The position numbers and the translations under genes were made by a program. From assembly GCF_039544205.1 (NCBI RefSeq), contig NZ_BAABLF010000011.1:21310-85309 (forward strand): a stretch of 64,000 nt of DNA, written 5' to 3'. The notes below the pieces were generated by a model. The model was given only the letters and a program-made list of their open reading frames with translations. It ran no database searches and was not told where the DNA came from. This DNA comes from Ferrimonas gelatinilytica (lineage in GTDB: Bacteria > Pseudomonadota > Gammaproteobacteria > Enterobacterales > Shewanellaceae). This document shows, piece after piece, positions 50,900 through 60,500 of the stretch (within the stretch, counting starts at the first letter, position 1; each line of letters opens with the position of its first letter).

Positions 50900-51877
50900 A
50901 TGTCTGAATCCGCCTCTTGGCGCCCCACCACCAGCCGGGCGCAGCTGCAGCAACGGGCCAAGGTGATCGCCACCCTGCGCCAGTTCTTTGCCGAACGGGA
51001 AGTGCTCGAGGTGGATACCCCGGCCCTGTCCCAGGCGGCCGTCAGCGATATCCATCTGGACAGCTTCGAGACTCGGTTTGTCGGGCCCGGGGCGGCTCAG
51101 GGCCTGCCGCTTTATCTGATGACCTCGCCGGAATTTCACATGAAGCGCCTGCTTTGTGCCGGATCCGGTTGCATCTACCAGATCAACAAGAGCTTTCGTA
51201 ACGAGGAGAGCGGTCGTTACCATAACCCCGAATTCACCATGCTGGAGTGGTACCGGGTGGGGTTTGATCACCATGACCTGATGGCGGAGATGGCCGACCT
51301 GCTCAAGGCAACCCTGGGTTGTGGTGAGCCGGAGAAGATCACCTATTCAGAGGCATTTGGACGGGTGCTGGGTTGCGACCCTCTCACAGCCACCGTCGCC
51401 GAACTGCAGGCTCTGTGTCGCCAACATAACCTGCAGGACGTCGGTGACCAGGAAACCGAACTGGCGCCCTTACAGCAGCTGCTGTTCTCCATGGTGGTGG
51501 AGCCCAAGATCGGACAGCAGGTGCCCTGCATGGTTCACGCTTTCCCCGCTAACCAGGCGGCGCTGGCACGGATCAACCGGGATGACCCCCGCACGGCCGA
51601 TCGCTTTGAGGTCTATTTTCATGGCATTGAGCTGGCCAACGGCTTCTACGAGTTGGCGGACCCTGGGGAACAGTTGCGCCGTTTCGAAGCGGACAACCGT
51701 GAGCGGAGTCGGATGGGCTTGCCTGTCCGCCCCATCGATCACCACCTTATCGCCGCCCTGGCCCAGGGGCTACCGGATTGTGCCGGCGTTGCACTTGGGG
51801 TGGATCGCCTGATCATGCTGGCCACAGGTTTGAAACATATTGAAAATGTGATCGCCTTCCCAGTCGGGCGCGCTTAA
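50900..51877 (+). CDS. epmA: EF-P beta-lysine ligase
   Basis: 325 residues, equal to E. coli EpmA. A class II lysyl-tRNA-synthetase catalytic core without the anticodon domain: EVDTPALSQAAVSDIHLDSF, LYLMTSPEFHMKRLLCAG, motif 2 SFRNEESGRYHNPEFTMLEWYR (split as SFRNEESGRYHNPE and FTMLEWYR), and motif 3 GVALGVDRLIMLATG. It ligates beta-lysine to Lys34 of EF-P. The ATG at 50900 is chosen for its GGAG and the family N-terminus; a frame from 50825 would run through the efp terminator. Confidence 0.96.
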   Translation: MSESASWRPTTSRAQLQQRAKVIATLRQFFAEREVLEVDTPALSQAAVSDIHLDSFETRFVGPGAAQGLPLYLMTSPEFHMKRLLCAGSGCIYQINKSFRNEESGRYHNPEFTMLEWYRVGFDHHDLMAEMADLLKATLGCGEPEKITYSEAFGRVLGCDPLTATVAELQALCRQHNLQDVGDQETELAPLQQLLFSMVVEPKIGQQVPCMVHAFPANQAALARINRDDPRTADRFEVYFHGIELANGFYELADPGEQLRRFEADNRERSRMGLPVRPIDHHLIAALAQGLPDCAGVALGVDRLIMLATGLKHIENVIAFPVGRA

Positions 51878-51916
51878 GTTAGACTCTCGCCGATTCAAAC
51901 AAAAGGATGAGGTTTG

Positions 51917-52231
51917 ATGGCGAAGCGAATCGGAGGCTCGGCGATCCGGATCCCAGCGGGATTGATGGCGGTTTGGCTGCTGGCGTTGGCGCTGGCGGCA
52001 CCGATCCATGAGCTTTCCCATGGCAGTGTCGATCATGATGCGGCCGCCATTGAGCAGTGCGATTTCTTTGTCCACCAGCATCAGCTGGCCCACGCCCTGG
52101 TTCCTGTTTCCCCCTCGTCACCCCTACACAGCTGCGCCCCGGAGCAATCCGTTGCGGCCATCGTCGTCACCATTCACCAAGCGGTGTCGCTGTATCTTGC
52201 CAGGGCGCCCCCGATGTTCACCCCAACTTGA
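51917..52231 (+). CDS. Small His-containing membrane-anchored or secreted protein
   Basis: 104 residues. AAAGGATGAGG precedes the ATG. A hydrophobic segment (IPAGLMAVWLLALALAAPIH) is followed by a His-rich stretch (HELSHGSVDHDAA; FFVHQHQLAHAL) with a few Cys. Position as first gene of a metal-transport operon and the His clusters suggest metal binding, perhaps zinc. That is inference; no family was recognised. Confidence 0.6.
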   Translation: MAKRIGGSAIRIPAGLMAVWLLALALAAPIHELSHGSVDHDAAAIEQCDFFVHQHQLAHALVPVSPSSPLHSCAPEQSVAAIVVTIHQAVSLYLARAPPMFTPT

Positions 52232-52291
52232 CCCGAAACCGTCCCTCTGTTCGGGGGACCGCGTCTTTACTTCAATTGTTGGTGAATACAG

Positions 52292-53491
52292 ATGAATACT
52301 CCCTGGCAACGTCGCGCCATCACTTTAGGTGCCTGTCTGTCGGCCCCTTTTTCCGCTTCTCTCTCGGCTGAGATTCTGAGCAACCCCGCTATCTCCCTGG
52401 CTCTGGATGGTTATTACCAGGAGGGCGAGCGCCCGCTGGATTACCGCGACACCGGTTTCGGATTGGGCCATACCGAGCTGGCCTTGTCCGCCACCATTGA
52501 TGACAAGTTCTACGGTAAGGTCACCACAGTGCTGGAGAGCTTTGAGGGTGAGCTGGAGTTGGAGCTGGAAGAGGCCTTTATCCAGACGCTGGCAATGCCG
52601 GCGGGACTCTCCCTGCGAGCAGGCCGTTTCTTTGCGGAGACCGGTTATCTCAACGGCCAGCACCTGCACAGCGATGCCTTCGTCTCCCGCCCGGCGGTCT
52701 ACCGTGCCCTGCTGGGCAACCACTACTTCGATGACGGGATCCGGATCAACTGGGTTGCGCCGACAGACCTCTACTGGGAGCTGGGTGGGGAGCTGTTTGA
52801 CGGTGCACCACTGCAGGCCGAGGATCTTGATCACCCGGAGACCGTGGGTGTGTACCACCTCTACACCAAGTTTGGCGGCGATATCGGCATCGACCACAGC
52901 TGGCAGGTCGCGCTCTCCTGGTTGCGTAATGAGAACGGCCAGGGCCATGCCGAGCCCCATGATCATGTCGAGGTGGCCGAGGTGGTCGATGAGCACGAGC
53001 ACGCCCATGGGGCCCGCTTTACCGGGCGAGATCTGTATAACCTGTCGGCGGTTTATAAGTGGGCCCCCGGGGGGAACTACAAGTACCGCCATCTGACGCT
53101 CAGTGGGGAGTATTTCTACCTGAATGCGCCCTTCGCCGAGGATTCGGATCCTCATGAACCCGGCATTCTGGCCACCGAGGAACATGAGCCGGAGTTCTTT
53201 GATGGCTGGTACCTCTCCGGGGTTTATCAGTTTGCGCCGAGCTGGTCCGTCGGCCTGCGCTATGGCGAGATGAATGCCGCCTTGTGGGAGGAGCTAGAAG
53301 AGGAGGGGCATTTCCATGATGCCCGGATCCGGGAGGTCGAAGCCATGGTTGCCTGGCATCCCAGTCATTTCTCAACGGTGCGGCTGCAATACGTCGATCA
53401 GCGGGTGACGGAGCTGGGCGATTTCGATGACCAGGTGTTTACACTGCAATACGTTATGACATTGGGGGCTCACGGTGCGCATCAGTTCTAA
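52292..53491 (+). CDS. Outer-membrane beta-barrel protein with His-rich loop
   Basis: 399 residues. Signal peptide ending SASLSA, then alternating beta-strand sequence (DGYYQEGERPLDYRDTGFG; LSLRAGRFFAETGYL; WYLSGVYQFAPSWSVGLRYG) and a final strand VFTLQYVMTLGAHGAHQF. The loop at about 218-240 (HAEPHDHVEVAEVVDEHEHA) is very rich in His and acidic residues, suited to metal capture. It lacks a TonB box and plug, so it is porin-like. The next gene overlaps its end by 17 bases. A role in zinc uptake is inferred. Confidence 0.78.
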   Translation: MNTPWQRRAITLGACLSAPFSASLSAEILSNPAISLALDGYYQEGERPLDYRDTGFGLGHTELALSATIDDKFYGKVTTVLESFEGELELELEEAFIQTLAMPAGLSLRAGRFFAETGYLNGQHLHSDAFVSRPAVYRALLGNHYFDDGIRINWVAPTDLYWELGGELFDGAPLQAEDLDHPETVGVYHLYTKFGGDIGIDHSWQVALSWLRNENGQGHAEPHDHVEVAEVVDEHEHAHGARFTGRDLYNLSAVYKWAPGGNYKYRHLTLSGEYFYLNAPFAEDSDPHEPGILATEEHEPEFFDGWYLSGVYQFAPSWSVGLRYGEMNAALWEELEEEGHFHDARIREVEAMVAWHPSHFSTVRLQYVDQRVTELGDFDDQVFTLQYVMTLGAHGAHQF

Positions 53492-54368
53492 GCTCTGGGC
53501 CGCAGCCCTGATGCTACTGGCTTCACCCTCGGTATCGGCCCTGGAGATCTTCGCCTGTGAGCCGGAGTACGCCGCACTGGCGCGGGAGCTGGCGCCGCAA
53601 GCCAAGATCTTCAGCGCCACCACGGCGCTGCAGGATCCCCACCAGATCCAGGCGCGTCCCTCCTTGATCGCCCGGATGCGAAAGGCGGACCTGGTGATCT
53701 GCGCCGGCGCCGATCTGGAGGTGGGCTGGCTGCCGATGCTGCAGATGAAGGCCAACAATCCCCAGGTGCGTGATGGTCAGCCGGGGATCTTTTATGCCGC
53801 GGACCAGGTAGAGACCCTGGATCAGCAAACCGAGCTGGACCGAAGCCGGGGGGATGTCCACGCAGAGGGTAATCCCCATCTGCACTTCTCTCCGGAGCGG
53901 GTGGCCCAGGTTGCCGAGGCACTGGCCCAACGGCTGGCACAATTGGTACCTGAGCAGGCGTCGAACTTCCTGGCTCGCAACGAGGATTTCCAATCCCGCT
54001 GGCAGGACGCAACTCAGCGTTGGCAGCAGCAGGCTGCACCGCTGCGGGGGCAGGCGGTGATCGCCTACCACAGCAGCTTCCGCTACCTGCTTGACTGGCT
54101 GGGCATGGAGCAGGTCGGGGATCTGGAACCCAAGCCTGGCCTGCCGCCGACCAGTGGCCACCTGGCCAGCCTACTTGAGCTGACAGAGCAGCGACCGGTG
54201 ATGGCGATTCTACACGCCGGCTACCAGGACCCCCGTGGCGCCAACTGGCTGGGGACACGCTCCGGCGTACCGGTGCTGGCCCTGCCTTTCGGCCCCGGCG
54301 ATGAGATCGAGGATCTCTTTGCCCTCTATGATGCGGTTTTGGCCGCGTTGTTGGCCGTAGCAGAATGA
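53475..54368 (+). CDS. Zinc/manganese-type ABC transporter substrate-binding protein
   Basis: 297 residues. Signal peptide (LWAAALMLLASPSVSA). Cluster A-I (ZnuA/TroA-type) solute-binding fold with candidate metal ligands in EGNPHLHFSPERV, VIAYHSSFRYLLDWLGM and ILHAGYQDPRGAN. It lacks the long His loop of E. coli ZnuA, but the preceding outer-membrane protein has one. The start is GTG inside the end of the barrel gene. Downstream, the permease starts four bases before this stop (ATGA). Confidence 0.85.
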   Translation: MRISSKLWAAALMLLASPSVSALEIFACEPEYAALARELAPQAKIFSATTALQDPHQIQARPSLIARMRKADLVICAGADLEVGWLPMLQMKANNPQVRDGQPGIFYAADQVETLDQQTELDRSRGDVHAEGNPHLHFSPERVAQVAEALAQRLAQLVPEQASNFLARNEDFQSRWQDATQRWQQQAAPLRGQAVIAYHSSFRYLLDWLGMEQVGDLEPKPGLPPTSGHLASLLELTEQRPVMAILHAGYQDPRGANWLGTRSGVPVLALPFGPGDEIEDLFALYDAVLAALLAVAE

Positions 54369-55123
54369 ACTGGGATCCGGTCCTGATCAGCATTCTGGCG
54401 CCGGCCTTGGCAGCCGGATTGCTAGTGCTCTCGACCCATGTGATCCTCGGCCAGCAGGTGCTTAAGCGCGGCATCATCTTTATCGATCTGGCCATTGCGC
54501 AGGTGGCTGCACTTGGCGCGGTGCTGGTGCACACCTGGCCCGGCGCCGAGTCGGTGCCGGGGCTGCATTACCTGCTGCCGATGCTCTTCGCCCTGGGATC
54601 GGCAGCAGGGATCGCCCTGCTGGAGCGTTACCTGAGGGAGGAGCTGGAGGCGTTGATCGGCTGCCTCTACGTGCTGGCCGCCGTGGCGGCGATGCTGCTG
54701 TTGGCCAAGGATCCCCACGGCGGTGAGTTGCTTAAGCAGCTGCTGTCGGGCCAGATCCTCTGGCTCGACTGGCCAGCCCTGCGGTTTCCGGCACTGCTCA
54801 CCGGGGTCATCTTGGCGCTGCTTTACTGGCGTCCACACTGGCTGAGCGGGCCTCAGTTTTACCTGCTGTTTGCGCTGCTGATCCCCCTGTCGGTTCAGCT
54901 GGTTGGGGTCTACTTGGTCTTCGCCAGCCTGGTTCTGCCGGCCCTGGCGGTGGTTCGACGCCAGGGCGCAGCGGCCCTGTGGTGGGGCTATACCGTGGGT
55001 GTGCTGGGGTTTGCTACAGGCCTCGGGCTGTCGGCAACACTGGATCTGCCTTCGGGGGCGACCATCGTTGTGACCCTGGCGCTGGCGGCGTTGTTGGCCC
55101 GTATCGGCTTGCGAGCCCGTTAA
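54365..55123 (+). CDS. ABC-3 family metal permease (ZnuB-like)
   Basis: 252 residues with about eight hydrophobic segments. ABC-3 marks: ILGQQVLKRGIIFIDLAIAQVAALGA (split as LKRGIIFIDLAIAQ and VAALGA) and LVGVYLVFASLVLPALAVV. It would form the membrane channel for the adjacent binding protein. No ATP-binding subunit gene is found in this operon or elsewhere in the window. Overlaps the upstream gene by ATGA. Confidence 0.88.
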   Translation: MNWDPVLISILAPALAAGLLVLSTHVILGQQVLKRGIIFIDLAIAQVAALGAVLVHTWPGAESVPGLHYLLPMLFALGSAAGIALLERYLREELEALIGCLYVLAAVAAMLLLAKDPHGGELLKQLLSGQILWLDWPALRFPALLTGVILALLYWRPHWLSGPQFYLLFALLIPLSVQLVGVYLVFASLVLPALAVVRRQGAAALWWGYTVGVLGFATGLGLSATLDLPSGATIVVTLALAALLARIGLRAR

Positions 55124-55236
55124 GCGAATGTTTTAGGCGATTTTCCGGCTTGGAGCCCGCTTTTCCAGCGCGTCTCCACTCCTTGGTTTATAACTGAGAG
55201 TGAGTGTTATCACTTTGAGAAACAAAGGAGAAAAGG

Positions 55237-55437
55237 ATGGATAGGGAACAACGGGATGGCGCCATTCGGCGGTTTCTTAAGCAGGTGGGGATCCAATCCC
55301 ACCAGGAGTTGGAGCAGCTGCTGATCGACGCTGAGGCCGAGGGAAAGTTGGGGGCCGAGCCTTTGCAGGTGGAGATGACCCTGTCGGTGCCCCAGCTGGA
55401 GTTTGAGCACAAGATCCAGGGTAAGATCGGGCGCTGA
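55237..55437 (+). CDS. DUF6494-type small protein
   Basis: 66 residues. AGGAGAAAAGG precedes the ATG. The pattern IRRFLKQVGIQSHQELEQLL, then AEGKLGAEPLQVEMTL and LEFEHKIQGKIGR resembles the small DUF6494 family; role unknown. Acidic, soluble, single gene with its own terminator. Confidence 0.68.
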   Translation: MDREQRDGAIRRFLKQVGIQSHQELEQLLIDAEAEGKLGAEPLQVEMTLSVPQLEFEHKIQGKIGR

Positions 55438-55466
55438 TTCCATTAAAGATTGAGACGGATGGATCC

Positions 55467-55496
55467 AAGGCCGCGCCTGCAGCGCGGCCTTGCTGT
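55467..55496 (+). terminator. Terminator after the DUF6494-type gene
   Basis: AAGGCCGCGC / GCGCGGCCTT with a CTGCA loop region, followed by a T-rich tract (TGCTGTTGTT). It is weaker than a continuous T-run. Confidence 0.7.
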
Positions 55497-55539
55497 TGTT
55501 ACTGAGCCCTTCGGATGATGCCCTGACCCAGGTGCCTGC

Positions 55540-56445
55540 TCAGTAGCCGCGTTCGAAATCCACCCTGTGCAGCAGCGACTGCCCCTGTTTAAACCGGGTA
55601 AGGTTTTGTACAAACAGCGCTACGACCTGCTCGGGAAAGCTGGTGGCAGCCACATGGGGGGTCAGCGTGATCTTGGGATGTTGCCACAGCGGGGAATCCG
55701 CGGGCAGCGGCTCCTCATCAAAGACATCCAGCACCGCATGAGCCAATCTCCCTTCATTCAACGCTGCCACCAACGCAGAGGGATCCAGCACACTGCCGCG
55801 TCCCACGTTGATCAGGGTGGCGTGGGAGGGCAGGGCGGCGAGGGTGTCGGCATTGAGTAGCCGACGACTCTCCGGTGTCGAGGGCAGTATTGAGACCAGC
55901 ACGTCGCTCTGGGCCAGGGCGGTTTTGAGTTCTGTAGCGGGGTACACCCGATCAAACCCCGCGACCTCCCGCCCACTGCGATTGACGCCATGCAGGGTCA
56001 TGCCAAAGCTCTTGCCCACCCGGGCGATCTGCCGGGCAATATCCCCGGTACCCAGTAGAGTCAGGCATTGCCCCTCGAGGCTGGGGTAGGGATGGGGCAG
56101 CCACAGCCGCCGCGCTTGTTGTTGGACGTAGAGCGGCAGTTGTCGTAAGTGGCTCAGCAGATGGGCAAAGACGTACTGGGCCATCAATGGCCCGAAGATC
56201 CCTCGAACGTTGGTGAGCTGGTAGTTGCGGGGCAGATCTTCGGCCATCAACGCATCGACGCCGGCGTAGGTACTGGCCAGCCAGGTTGGGGGCGGGTGGC
56301 CTTGACGCAGCAACGCAGCAGCGCGGCCAGGTTCAGCAAGCCAGATGGGCGAGCCCGCTACCTGCTGTGAAACCGCCACCCCCTGGGACTCAAGCAGGCC
56401 CTGGTACTGGTCGTTCTGTCCGGTAAGAATGGCGATTCTGGTCAT
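55540..56445 (-). CDS. D-2-hydroxyacid dehydrogenase (GhrA-like)
   Basis: 301 residues. Rossmann NAD(P)-binding GTGDIARQIARVGKSFGM, the catalytic Arg region INVGRGSVLDPSALVAAL, the Glu in LDVFDEEPLPADSPLW and the His in KITLTPHVAATS. N-terminal substrate domain NVRGIFGPLMAQYV. It most resembles glyoxylate/hydroxypyruvate reductases (GhrA, 312 residues), but substrate choice cannot be read from sequence. Lone gene. Confidence 0.88.
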   Translation of the reverse strand: MTRIAILTGQNDQYQGLLESQGVAVSQQVAGSPIWLAEPGRAAALLRQGHPPPTWLASTYAGVDALMAEDLPRNYQLTNVRGIFGPLMAQYVFAHLLSHLRQLPLYVQQQARRLWLPHPYPSLEGQCLTLLGTGDIARQIARVGKSFGMTLHGVNRSGREVAGFDRVYPATELKTALAQSDVLVSILPSTPESRRLLNADTLAALPSHATLINVGRGSVLDPSALVAALNEGRLAHAVLDVFDEEPLPADSPLWQHPKITLTPHVAATSFPEQVVALFVQNLTRFKQGQSLLHRVDFERGY

Positions 56446-56510
56446 GTCACCTCTTCCTCATTGCGCGTTGGCTGTTACGATACGTCTCGGTTTTCACTAA
56501 GGAAAGTACT

Positions 56511-56843
56511 ATGAGTTGGTTGCATGAGCTGGTCACCAGCCTGGGTCGGACGCTCTATCCCTACCTTTTCGATATCTCCATCGCCCTGATGGTCTGTCTG
56601 CTGGTGGTGGTGGCGCCCTGGCTGCAGGGGCAGCTGCGGCGGCGTATTCGTCAGTGGCCTTTTCTGCTTCGCACCCTGGTGTTTGTGCTGCTGGTGACCT
56701 TGGGTTACGGGTTGCTGATCACTCAGAGCGCGCCCTGGCTGGCGAAGCAGCTGGCTCAGCTCTCCGCCGGCTGGCTGTTGCTGGTGGTTACTCTGGCGTT
56801 CGTGGCCATCGGCCTGGCCGCAGAGCGCGCCCGACAGATGTGA
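56511..56843 (+). CDS. DUF3392 membrane protein
   Basis: 110 residues with three hydrophobic helices (ISIALMVCLLVVVAPWLQG; TLVFVLLVTLGYGLLITQ; GWLLLVVTLAFVAIGLAAERA). The layout and the ending AERARQM fit the DUF3392 inner-membrane family of Vibrio and Shewanella relatives; function unknown. AAGGAAAG precedes the ATG. Convergent with the phosphodiesterase gene, four bases apart. Confidence 0.82.
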   Translation: MSWLHELVTSLGRTLYPYLFDISIALMVCLLVVVAPWLQGQLRRRIRQWPFLLRTLVFVLLVTLGYGLLITQSAPWLAKQLAQLSAGWLLLVVTLAFVAIGLAAERARQM

Positions 56844-56846
56844 TCG

Positions 56847-57569
56847 TCAACGCCACACCTTGCCCGGTGCCAGCCTCTGGCTGTGGCATAGGGCGCGGGT
56901 ACGGGCCGGGTAGTTGGTGAAGATCCCGTCTACACCCAGTTCGATCATCTCGGCGACCTCGTCGGGCCGGTCGACGGTATAGACGTAGATCTTGGTGCCC
57001 CGACGGCGGCTGTCCGCCAGAAGCTCTGCATCGAGGAAGTTGGCGCTCAGGTGCACCGAGTGGGCATTTAGCTCACTGGCGACCTCGGCGTAGCGCAACG
57101 GGCAGCCAGCAAACAGGGTGCCGATCTTCAGTTCTGGCCGCGCTTGCTTCACCTGCGCCAGCATCGGGTGGTGGAAAGAGGAGATCAGCCACTGCTCGGG
57201 ATTGAACCCCAGGCTCTGCTCCGCCCGGGCCAGCAGGGGCAGCAGGGGATCCGCCGTTCCCAGTCCCTTTAGCTCGATATTGATGTCGCAACGTCCGGCC
57301 ACGCACTGCATCACCTGCCAGAGAGTCGGCACCCGCTGGCCACCGCCGGCATCCAGAGTGGCCAGCTGCGCCAGGGTCATATTGTGCACCAGTCCCTGGC
57401 CGCTGGTGGTGTGGTCCAGGTAGCGATCGTGGATCACCACCAGTTCCCCCTCCACGCAGTGGACATCCAGTTCGATGGCATCGGCGTCCTGCTCCAGAGC
57501 CAGCTCCATCGCCGCCAGGGTGTTTTCCGGCGCATCCGCCGAGGCGCCGCGGTGAGCAATGATTTTCAT
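56847..57569 (-). CDS. ugpQ: Glycerophosphodiester phosphodiesterase
   Basis: 240 residues without a signal peptide, so cytoplasmic like UgpQ. GDPD signatures: IIAHRGASADAPENTLAAM (catalytic His and Arg), IELDVHCVEGELVVIHDRYLDHTTSG (split as IELDVHCVEGELVV and HDRYLDHTTSG), NIELKG and IYVYTVDRPDEVAEMIELGVDGIFTN (split as YVYTVDRPDE and GVDGIFTNYP). It hydrolyses glycerophosphodiesters to glycerol-3-phosphate and alcohol. It is 12 bases downstream of mscM. Confidence 0.9.
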   Translation of the reverse strand: MKIIAHRGASADAPENTLAAMELALEQDADAIELDVHCVEGELVVIHDRYLDHTTSGQGLVHNMTLAQLATLDAGGGQRVPTLWQVMQCVAGRCDINIELKGLGTADPLLPLLARAEQSLGFNPEQWLISSFHHPMLAQVKQARPELKIGTLFAGCPLRYAEVASELNAHSVHLSANFLDAELLADSRRRGTKIYVYTVDRPDEVAEMIELGVDGIFTNYPARTRALCHSQRLAPGKVWR

Positions 57570-57581
57570 TCGGGAGTTCCC

Positions 57582-60500
57582 TTAATTGCGGACCAGGCCG
57601 CTCTCCTTGATCTCCTGGGGGGCCAGGTGCAGATCCATCTGTGGGTAGGCCAATACGATTCCCTTTTCGCGGAACTTGGCGGTGATTCTCATGTGCAGAT
57701 CATGTCGCAGCGGCCAACGTTTGCCCATCTCGTCGGCGTAGGCGCGCACTTCGAAATCCTGGGTGTGGGTACCAAAGCCACCGAAATAGATCTCCGGCTC
57801 CGGTTGGCTGAGGGAGTGGGGGCTCTCCTGCACCGCCTGATGCAAGGCCGCTTCGACCAAAGCCGGGTCGGAGTCCCGGGCCACTGAGACCTTGAGGATC
57901 ACCCTTGTAATGGCATCGGACAGCGACCAGTTCACCAGCTGCTCGGTGATGAAGGCCTTGTTGGGGACGATGATCTCTTTTCGGTCCCAGTCGACGATGG
58001 TGGTGGCGCGGATCTGGATCTTGGAGACGGTACCGGAGAGGTCACGGATGGTCACGGTGTCCCCGATACGGATTGGCTTCTCAAACAGGATAATGAGGCC
58101 GGAGATAAAGTTGGCAAAGATCTCCTGAAGGCCAAAGCCCAGGCCGACGGTAAGCGCGGCGATAAGCCACTGCATCTTGCTCCAGGCTAACCCCAGAGTG
58201 GAGAAGACGGCTACGATCCCGATCATGTAGACCAGGTACTTACTGACGGTGGAAACGGCAAAGCCGGTGCCGGGACTCAACTCCAGTCGTTGCAACAGCA
58301 TAAGCTCGAGCAGCCCCGGCAGGTTGCGGGCGATCATCCAGGTGAAGGCACCGATAACCAGCGCTGTGACCAGGGACTTTAGGGTGATGGGGACCGCTTG
58401 CTCTATGCCGCCCACCATCTGGCCACTGGAGTAGAGGGTGATGCCATCGAGGAAGCTGAACATGGCTGGGTGGGTCTGGCTCCACAATGCCAGCAGGGTC
58501 ATCGCGAACGAGAGGAACATCAAAGAGCGGATCAACCCGAGGGATTGACTGGATATGGTGTCCAGATCCAGTTGGGAGTCGTCAAAATCCAGCTGGCCTT
58601 CGGCACTGGTGCTGCCTTGCCCTTCTGATTTTTCTCGCTCCCGCATTGCCAGTACTTCGGCGCGGCGCGCCTTGGCAAGCTCAAACTGGAGGCGCCGCCG
58701 CTCGATCAGCATCCAGCGCTTGATCATCAGGTAGATCAATAGGAAAGCAATAGCCGCGGTGACAGTGATCTGGGCCTGCCCCAGCAGTTGCTGGGCGCTG
58801 TAGTAGTAACCTCGCCAGGCCAGTACCAGGGCGATAAGGGGGACAACGAAGAGCGTCAACCAGATCAACCGCTCCAGCATACGTTGATTGATATCCGTCT
58901 TGCTGTGGTGCTCGTGGTACTCCCGGGAAAGGGCGGCCAACCGGCGGAAGCTATAGCTGGTCAGCAGGCAGAGCAGGATGAAGGAGATCCGTCCCAGACT
59001 GGTGGTTAACAGCGGCAGGTCCAGGGCCTCGGTGATCGCCAACAGAGCCATCAAGGGGGCGGCAATCAGGTGGACCTTGAACAGCAGCTTGTTGAGCTTG
59101 GCGACCAGGGGAGGATGGCGACGGAAGTGGGCCACCAGTAATCCTTCTGGGTGGGTCAGCAGGCGGACCCAGAGGTAGAGTTGCAGCACCAGCGACAGCG
59201 CCAGCACGCCCTGACCAAGGGCGTTGGCAAAGGCAAACTCTTCATTGTGCAGCCAGATGGCGCCCGCTAACCACAGTGGCAGCATCGGCAGCAGGCCGAA
59301 AAGCAGGGCCAGCAGCAGGGCACGAAGAGAGTCACTGAAGCGGTCCCGGGTAACATTACCAATGTACTGGGCGTGCCGCTTTCGCCGCTGCTGGTAGGGG
59401 CGCTGCAGCAGGTCAAGTAACACAATCATTAAGACCAACAGCAGCAGCCACCAAGACCAGGCGGCTTGCTGTGACTGCATCGCCTGGCTTAGCTCTTCAA
59501 ACCGTTTGGGGTCCGTGAGCCAGCTGAGGCTTAGGCTGAAGTTTTTCAGGGTGTCGGCACTCAACACCGGCGCGTTGGGCAGCCAGAACAGGTACTCCGT
59601 AATTAACTGTTTGAAGTTGCTTTGCAGGGTGGCAAGCTCCTGCTGCTGAAGCTTCAACCGGGTCAGCTCTACCACCAGGCGTTCATGACCCTCAATCAGT
59701 TGTATCAGTAGCTCCTGTTGACGTTGATGCAACTCATGGGTTACCTCAGACGGGTCATCCATGCCGCGTTGTAGCTGTTCCAGCTGGCGCTCATAGTCGT
59801 AACGCTGCAGCCGACTGTTACTCAGTGCAGAAGTGGTGTCGATCCCTTCGGGCTGCCGCTCGAGTTGGTTTAGGCGGCGGATCAGGGTGCTGCCAAATCG
59901 TGCACTGGCGTCGCCCCACTCGAGCTGCTCCCGGGTTTCGTTCAGTTCGCTGCTCTGAGACTTGTAACGTTGTTCGGCCTGAAGCAGGGACTGGCTGATC
60001 GACTCGATCTGGCCGTTGAGCTTCGCCAGGCTTCGGGCCAGGTGGGCATTTTCCTCGCTTAAGCGACTGAGCCGAGGATCCCGTTCGCGTTCGGGTGCTC
60101 GGGCCGGGTTCTCCCTAAGGGCCGTCTCGCTCTGCTTGCGGCGCTCAGCTTCTGCACGGCGGTTAAGCTGAGTCAGCTTAAGCTCCAATGATGTTTGCTG
60201 ACTCTGGACCAGGCGTTGACGCAGGCTGATCAGCTCCAGATCCTGTGGCAGGCTCTGGTGCTCCAGTTGCATCAGCGTCAGCAAGGCGGAGAAGTAGGCT
60301 TGGCGGGCGCTGGCAAGACCGTCCTGATCAGACATGCCCTGTGCTAGTACCAGCTGCTGATGCGCACTCTCCTCGATTTCAGGCAGCTGGGACAGGCGCA
60401 GCCTGACCTGCTGTTGAAGTTGGCGGAGCGACTCGGCGCTGCTCTTAAGCTCCTGCAGCTGGGAGTGGATCCAGGATTGCTGTTGGCTGATGGGCTGATC

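Noticed and set aside
50180..51274. N-terminal extension of epmB opposite efp and epmA
   Set aside because: The frame is open but EpmB family length and N-terminus place the start at 50179; the extension is only antisense to two real genes.
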